A DNA stretch of 64,000 nt from Porticoccaceae bacterium (GTDB lineage: Bacteria > Pseudomonadota > Gammaproteobacteria > Pseudomonadales > Porticoccaceae), in assembly GCA_029238255.1 (NCBI GenBank), contig JAQWGK010000050.1:1-64000 (forward strand), in the 5' to 3' direction. Both the position numbers and the translations under genes were made by a program. Positions 59,099 through 64,000 of the stretch are shown piece after piece; position 1 is the stretch's first letter; the number at the start of each line of letters is the position of its first letter. Under the pieces are notes generated by a model. It had not been told where the DNA came from, searched no databases, and saw only the letters and a list, made by a program, of their open reading frames with translations.

Positions 59099-61480
59099 CT
59101 AATTGCGCTTGTCGTCCTCGGCCAGCATGGCTTCAATCTCTGCTTCAAATTCTTCCAGATCCTCAAGGTTTTCTTCCTCATCGACTTCTAGCTCTTCATC
59201 CACTTCTGGCTCAGCATCAGCGGGGGAGACAAAACCGAGATCGAGCATCTCGTCTTTTTCTTCAGCAAACAATTTATCGGCTTCCGGCGACTCATCCGCT
59301 TCGTTGGCATCCTTGGCTTCTGGCGTATCTAAATTTTCGAGTGTGTTGGGACTATCCGGAGTGTTGGGCGTTTCGGCCACAGCAAATAATGCGCCCAGTG
59401 AGCCATCATCCAGCTCATCTATAGCTTCGGATTCGTCGCTATCAGCGAACGCTTCGATTAATTCTTCATCCGCATTTTTACCGGGCAGAATAAAGCCACT
59501 CACCGAGTCCTTCATCTCAACAGCCATACCCGCCAGCTCACCAATCGAGTTCGCTGTGTCATTGGTTCCCGAGAGTGTCTGTGACGTAATTTCCTGAATC
59601 ACGTTCATCGTGTTGGAGATATGTGCGGAGGTGGTGGCCTGATGTTTTGCCGCCTCGGAAATATCCTGAATCAACTCGGCCAGATTAGTCGATACACTTT
59701 CAATTTCTTCCAGTGCGGTACCGGCGCTGTTGGCCAGCTCGGCACCTTTAACCACCTCAGCGGTGGTCTGCTCCATCGAGCTTACCGCTTCGTTGGTATC
59801 GGTTTGAATGGTTTTTACCAGACCGGCAATCTGTTTGGTCGCTGTCGCCGAGCGCTCAGCAAGTCGCTGAACCTCATCCGCTACAACTGCGAAACCCCGT
59901 CCGGCTTCACCGGCCATGGCGGCCTGAATAGCCGCGTTCAGTGCGAGAATATTGGTCTGATCGGCAATCTCATTAATCAACGAAACTATATCGCCAATTT
60001 CCTGCGAGCTTTCACCGAGACGTTTAATTCGCTTTGCCGTGTCCTGAATCTGCTCGCGAATAGTGTCCATGCCCTCAATGGTATTGCGCACTAGCTGCGC
60101 GCCATTTTTTGCAATGGATACCGAGCGCTCCGCTACCGCCGCCGACTCTGAGGAGTTGGAAGAAACCTGATCAATGGTTATAGCCATTTCATTAATGGCC
60201 GCTGATGCTCCGGCAATTTCCTGGGCCTGATGCTCGGCACTCTCGGCCAACTGCAGAGATGTGGCTCGAGTCGCATCGGCAGAACTGGTTACCTTGCCGG
60301 AGGAACTCGCGACGTTTTCTACCAGACTTCTGAGCTCAGCAATCGCAAAGTTAATCGAGTCAGCAATGGTTCCGGTAAAGTCTTCGGTCACCGTTGCCTC
60401 GACGGTTAGATCACCATCGGCGAGATCAGAAATATCGTCTAGCAGGCGCAAGATAGCCTGCTGATTTTGATCTTTGATCTGCTCTGATTCTATTAGGTTG
60501 CGTCTTGTGGCACGGAAGTTAATCAATCCCAACATCACCAGTGCAGCAAAAAATCCGGCGACGGCCATCAGGGTTGTGAAGTTATTAAAAATTCGTTTTC
60601 CGGAGGTATTTAAATCTACGACGGTGTTATCTAACTGATCAAACTTGGTCAGCAGCGCCGGCACATCACCAAACAGTGAGGCGGCAGACATTCGCGCGAC
60701 GGAGAGGTCGTCTGCGGAGTTATAGATACGGTCAATATCATTGGCAACCACATCGAAAGAGGCCTGAATTTGATCAATGCTGGCGATCGCTTCTTTGTCG
60801 GTGACCTTGGTAATGCCGAGAATAAAGTTGCCGTTTTTCATTGAATCCAAGGTGTCACGAAAGACATTGGAGTCACTTTTAAACTGGTCGGCAGCCACAT
60901 TGGCATCACCGCTACCGGAGATCATCTTGTCAATATTTCGACCGATGCGCTCAATCAGCCACAGCTGTTCCTGAGCAATCGCAATCTGTCCGGCGGGTGC
61001 CGATTGGGTAATCAGCGCATCAACCACCTGACCGGAATTATCCTGCACCAGGGGTAATTTTGCGTTTAGCTCACTGGCAACCTGAGAGACAAATAATACC
61101 GTTTCGCGGTTATCGGCCAGTAGCTTTAATCGATCACTTACCGTACTCCAGCTATCGGCTACCGATTGCACCTGTGGTCGCGAGATTTCACCCTGATCGT
61201 AGAGGCGCTTTTGGAGCCGCTGCCAAGCTTGGGTCATTTGACCATTGAGTCTGCTGAGAGCATCGAAGGCGTTGTTATTAGCAGCACTGGCATCTTCCGC
61301 CAGCTGGGTAATCCGCAGTGCATTAACGCGCAGATTGGCAATACTCTGAATATTGCTCTGGTCATTTTTGACCTGATTGCTAACCTCTATCGCACTGTAG
61401 GTGCCGACCATAATGCAGGCTATACCCAACACAATAATTAATGTGCGGAACGCTGACCCTTTCCCGGTGTTTCCTTTCAT
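59099..61480 (-). CDS. pilJ: Type IV pilus chemoreceptor PilJ
   Basis: Transmembrane receptor of the Pil-Chp system. The order is a first membrane helix (about 10-30), a periplasmic sensor with PilJ-type helical repeats, and a second helix (about 305-325, [18 protein letters not shown]). A HAMP-like stretch and a methyl-accepting hairpin follow with the PilJ tip [20 protein letters not shown]. After the signalling domain comes an unusual acidic tail of about 115 residues with repeated Asp/Glu/Pro segments. P. aeruginosa PilJ is about 680 residues; this one has 793, the excess being mostly the tail. Confidence 0.93.
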   Translation of the reverse strand: MKGNTGKGSAFRTLIIVLGIACIMVGTYSAIEVSNQVKNDQSNIQSIANLRVNALRITQLAEDASAANNNAFDALSRLNGQMTQAWQRLQKRLYDQGEISRPQVQSVADSWSTVSDRLKLLADNRETVLFVSQVASELNAKLPLVQDNSGQVVDALITQSAPAGQIAIAQEQLWLIERIGRNIDKMISGSGDANVAADQFKSDSNVFRDTLDSMKNGNFILGITKVTDKEAIASIDQIQASFDVVANDIDRIYNSADDLSVARMSAASLFGDVPALLTKFDQLDNTVVDLNTSGKRIFNNFTTLMAVAGFFAALVMLGLINFRATRRNLIESEQIKDQNQQAILRLLDDISDLADGDLTVEATVTEDFTGTIADSINFAIAELRSLVENVASSSGKVTSSADATRATSLQLAESAEHQAQEIAGASAAINEMAITIDQVSSNSSESAAVAERSVSIAKNGAQLVRNTIEGMDTIREQIQDTAKRIKRLGESSQEIGDIVSLINEIADQTNILALNAAIQAAMAGEAGRGFAVVADEVQRLAERSATATKQIAGLVKTIQTDTNEAVSSMEQTTAEVVKGAELANSAGTALEEIESVSTNLAELIQDISEAAKHQATTSAHISNTMNVIQEITSQTLSGTNDTANSIGELAGMAVEMKDSVSGFILPGKNADEELIEAFADSDESEAIDELDDGSLGALFAVAETPNTPDSPNTLENLDTPEAKDANEADESPEADKLFAEEKDEMLDLGFVSPADAEPEVDEELEVDEEENLEDLEEFEAEIEAMLAEDDKRN

Positions 61481-61541
61481 ATAATCCTCCAGATTGATTC
61501 TGTATTGCTTTATTTATCGAGTATTCCGGCAATCAATCCCT

Positions 61542-62069
61542 CTAGACCGAAACACTCATAAACTGACTGTCCTCAATCAGCTTATGGGCGCAAAAAAGTG
61601 GTGTGTCTTTATTTTCTTCGGCAAAACTACCGTCGATAAAATGAACCAGTGGTCCGTTATTGCGTGCGTCGCTATGGCTGTCTACCGCCAGAGATTTAAT
61701 TCCCTGAACAGCGTCGACAATCAGGCCGACATAGATGCCGTCCATATCTAGTACCAGAACTCGTCTATCCCTGACCGAACCGGCCAGCGAGCCACCGAGA
61801 AAATCAGCGAGGTCGATAATCGGCAGCAGTCGCCCGCGCACATTGGCCAGCCCACGAACCCAGGATTTCACTCTCGGCAACTTGGTGCATTCGGGGACGT
61901 CTAGTACTTCGCTAAGCTCATTCAGCGGCATCACATAGTTGTCGCCGAGAACAGAAAAGCCGACCAGCTTGCGGGTCTCAACAATCTCTTTCTGGGCCGG
62001 CAAGCCGTAGGTCGACTGACCGAAACGGCTGACAACGCTGCTGATGACTGAAAATATATCTTTTGCCAC
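61542..62069 (-). CDS. pilI: CheW-like adaptor PilI
   Basis: Links PilJ to ChpA. The GTG at 62069 (AKDIFSVIS follows) has a good ribosome-binding site (AGGAAA) and sits 10 bp after pilH. The upstream in-frame start at 62126 overlaps pilH and gives a non-homologous N-terminus. CheW landmarks are LPRVKSWVRGLANVRGRLLPIIDL and VGLIVDAVQGI. It is 175 residues. Confidence 0.88.
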   Translation of the reverse strand: MAKDIFSVISSVVSRFGQSTYGLPAQKEIVETRKLVGFSVLGDNYVMPLNELSEVLDVPECTKLPRVKSWVRGLANVRGRLLPIIDLADFLGGSLAGSVRDRRVLVLDMDGIYVGLIVDAVQGIKSLAVDSHSDARNNGPLVHFIDGSFAEENKDTPLFCAHKLIEDSQFMSVSV

Positions 62070-62079
62070 GGCTGCTTTC

Positions 62080-62442
62080 CTAGCTGAGTACAGCGCTGAT
62101 AGCTGAAACCAACTGCTTTTCATCAATCGGCTTTACCAGATAGGCTTTAGCGCCCTGCCGCTCACCCCAGACCTGATCTGCCTGCTGGTTTTTCGCGGTG
62201 ACAATAATCACTGGAATATGTTTGGTCTCTTTGCTGCGACTTAGTTGGCGGGTGGCCTGAAATCCATTCAACCCCGGCATAACAATATCCATCAACACCA
62301 CATCCGGCTGCTCATCTTTTGCCAGATTAACGCCCTGCTCACCGGAGTCAGCAGAGAGAACGGAAAAGCCATTGCGCTCAAGAATATTTGTCAGTTTGTA
62401 TGTCTCTGTGGGGGAGTCATCCACAATCAGTATTTTCGCCAT
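62080..62442 (-). CDS. pilH: Response regulator PilH
   Basis: Stand-alone receiver of the Pil-Chp pathway, linked to pilus retraction and phosphate turnover in P. aeruginosa. Phosphorylation aspartate is in DVVLMDIVMPGLNGFQ, with acid pocket LIVDDSPTE and lysine in AYLVKPIDEK. The protein is 120 residues. Confidence 0.93.
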   Translation of the reverse strand: MAKILIVDDSPTETYKLTNILERNGFSVLSADSGEQGVNLAKDEQPDVVLMDIVMPGLNGFQATRQLSRSKETKHIPVIIVTAKNQQADQVWGERQGAKAYLVKPIDEKQLVSAISAVLS

Positions 62443-62463
62443 GATCCAACCTCTAAGTCCTTT

Positions 62464-62841
62464 TTAGTTTTGAATGTATTTGTCCAACACATCGAGGAGC
62501 TCTGCCCGACCAAAGGGTTTGGTCAGGTAGTCATCCGCGCCAACAATGCGGCCCTTGGCCTTATCGAAAAGACCATCCTTGCTCGAAAGCATAATGACTG
62601 GTGTCGATTTAAAATCGGGATTATTTTTTATCAGTGCGCAGGTTTGATAGCCATCGAGTCGAGGCATCATGATGTCGACGAAAATTATGTCGGGATTGAT
62701 ATCGACGATTTTGGCAAGAGAGTCAAAACCATCCGATGCAGTAGAAACGGCACACCCCGCCTTAGCCAGTAGGGTTTCTGCCGTACGTCTTATTGTGTTG
62801 CTGTCGTCTATGACGAGCACTTTAAGGCCCTGAACATCCAT
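62464..62841 (-). CDS. pilG: Response regulator PilG
   Basis: Stand-alone receiver that promotes pilus extension and cAMP production in P. aeruginosa. Receiver landmarks: VLVIDDSNTIRRTAETLL, IIFVDIMMPRLDGYQT, MLSSKDG and DDYLTKPFG. At 125 residues it is the first gene of the operon and is divergent from gshB. It is 21 bp before pilH. Confidence 0.93.
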   Translation of the reverse strand: MDVQGLKVLVIDDSNTIRRTAETLLAKAGCAVSTASDGFDSLAKIVDINPDIIFVDIMMPRLDGYQTCALIKNNPDFKSTPVIMLSSKDGLFDKAKGRIVGADDYLTKPFGRAELLDVLDKYIQN

Positions 62842-63051
62842 TTTATCACCACTGTAAAACCACTTAACGCCTTAAGCACCGTCAATGTCACTCAAGATGT
62901 GGAATTTTAAACACACTTGTAATATATAATCCACAAGCCTCTAAATTTAACAATAAAATTGATTTATAGGTCACAGATTTTTCTGTGGCACATGCATTGC
63001 TGTTGCCACACTTAGTTATAGCGCAAAAACTCATCACAGGGTCGTCAATTT

Positions 63052-64000
63052 ATGGGCACAACTCTTGGGGTCGTTATGGACCCGATTCAGGCAATCTCTT
63101 TCAAAAAAGACTCCACTCTCGCGATCTTGCTCGCGGCTCAGAGACAGGGTTTCGAATTGTTTTATATGGAACAGCAGGATCTCTTTTTAGAAAATGGCGA
63201 ACCTCGAGCCAGACTTACGCCGCTTCGCGTATTCGACGACCCCAATCGCTGGTATGAATTGGGCGAGCCCCGCGATGGCGCACTGGAAGAAATGAATGTT
63301 TTGCTGATGCGCAAAGACCCGCCCTTTGACAGTGAGTTTATCTACTCCACCTATATTCTCGAAGCCGCCGAACAGCGTGGTTCACTGGTGGTCAACAAGC
63401 CGCAGAGTTTGCGCGACTGCAATGAAAAAGTCTTCGCCACTCAATTTCCCCAGTGCACACCCCCACTGCTAGTCAGTCGCGATCAGGCTCGGCTAAAGCT
63501 ATTTTTAGCGGAGCATAAGGATGTGGTGTATAAGCCGCTGGACGGTATGGGCGGTACTTCGATATTTCGGATTAAGGAAGGTGATCAAAATCTCAATGTT
63601 ATTCTCGAGACCCTGACTGAATATGGCCAACAGACTATTATGGCGCAGAAGTATCTGCCGGAAATCACTCAGGGCGATAAACGCATTCTGGTTGTCGACG
63701 GCGAAGTTATTCCCTTCGGTCTGGCACGTATACCCACCGGCAGTGACTTTAGAGGCAATCTTGCCGCTGGCGGTCGCGGGGTTGTCCAGCCATTGAGCGA
63801 ACGGGACCAATGGATTGCCGAGCAGATTGCACCCACATTAAAACAGCGCGGTCTGATTTTTGTCGGGCTGGATGTTATCGGCGACTATCTAACCGAGATT
63901 AACGTCACTAGCCCAACCTGTATTCGAGAAATTGATAATGCCGAAGATACGCGTATTGGCGATCGCCTAATTGCCGCCATTCAAAATCGACTGGCCCAAC
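63052..64000 (+). CDS. gshB: Glutathione synthetase (partial, 3' end beyond the window)
   Basis: Joins gamma-glutamylcysteine and glycine. From ATG 63052 the frame stays open to the window end (316 codons, the usual full size). Motifs are VMDPIQAISFKKDSTLAIL at the N-terminus, VVYKPLDGMGGTSIFRI, RILVVDGEVIPFGLARIP, LAAGGRGVVQPLS and LTEINVTSPTCIREID. gshB beside pilG is the Pseudomonas arrangement. The stop codon is probably just outside. Confidence 0.95.
   Translation, partial: MGTTLGVVMDPIQAISFKKDSTLAILLAAQRQGFELFYMEQQDLFLENGEPRARLTPLRVFDDPNRWYELGEPRDGALEEMNVLLMRKDPPFDSEFIYSTYILEAAEQRGSLVVNKPQSLRDCNEKVFATQFPQCTPPLLVSRDQARLKLFLAEHKDVVYKPLDGMGGTSIFRIKEGDQNLNVILETLTEYGQQTIMAQKYLPEITQGDKRILVVDGEVIPFGLARIPTGSDFRGNLAAGGRGVVQPLSERDQWIAEQIAPTLKQRGLIFVGLDVIGDYLTEINVTSPTCIREIDNAEDTRIGDRLIAAIQNRLAQ

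Noticed and set aside
59103-59597. 164-codon Ser-rich plus-strand frame opposite the PilJ tail
   Set aside because: Its composition mirrors the Asp/Glu-rich antisense codons; no ribosome-binding site or homology.

Overview
The window is a 64-kb piece of a gammaproteobacterial chromosome made up almost entirely of housekeeping genes. Protein similarity and gene order resemble the Pseudomonas / Cellvibrionales (possibly SAR92-type marine) lineage. Examples are rRNA–tyrS–M23 peptidase–anmK–erpA–argC, dsbD–aroQ–accBC–prmA–dusB–fis–purH–purD, trpGDC next to crp/vfr, osmC and coq7, and pilGHIJK–chpABC next to gshB. The species assignment is an inference; no phage, plasmid, transposase or CRISPR locus was seen.

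Layout. 1-478: 5' part of a 16S rRNA gene on the minus strand, driven by four rRNA-type promoters spaced exactly 113 bp apart (704-1070). 1122-9382: tyrS, cell-wall recycling and remodelling (M23 peptidase, anmK, bactofilin), Fe-S insertion (erpA), argC, hemJ, and a DsrE-like gene broken by one in-frame stop. 9518-13704: heme precursors (hemL, hemB) and rRNA modification (rsuA, rsmC), followed by a 114-bp palindromic intergenic repeat. 13908-19773: ubiI/ubiH/pepP/ygfB on one strand, then zapA, 6S RNA and 5-formyl-THF cyclo-ligase. 19793-29432: ilvA, rpiA, a sugar/nucleoside kinase, a PAS-GGDEF-EAL protein, a copper chaperone with a His-rich tail, and dsbD. 29730-41250: aroQ, accBC, prmA, dusB-fis, purH, a photolyase with an apparent ATC start, purD and coq7.

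41260-42861 is the most unusual stretch. A LysR regulator is followed by two short transcription units with near-superimposable promoters and operators (a shared 31-bp ATGC-repeat block abutting the -35). One unit encodes a 40-residue peptide; the other looks like a noncoding RNA of about 108 nt. Both end in strong intrinsic terminators. 42862-50689: osmC-like, crp/vfr, a compact trpEGDC operon with a Trp-rich leader peptide (W-R-W), rpe and an acyl-CoA ligase. 50834-62841: a complete Pil-Chp chemosensory operon for type IV pili (pilG, H, I, J, K, chpA, B, C), including a 2074-residue ChpA. 63052-64000: gshB, cut by the window end.

Several disordered linkers (bactofilin, ChpA, the DUF3426 protein, the copper chaperone) carry short in-frame tandem repeats. 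These probably vary in copy number between strains.
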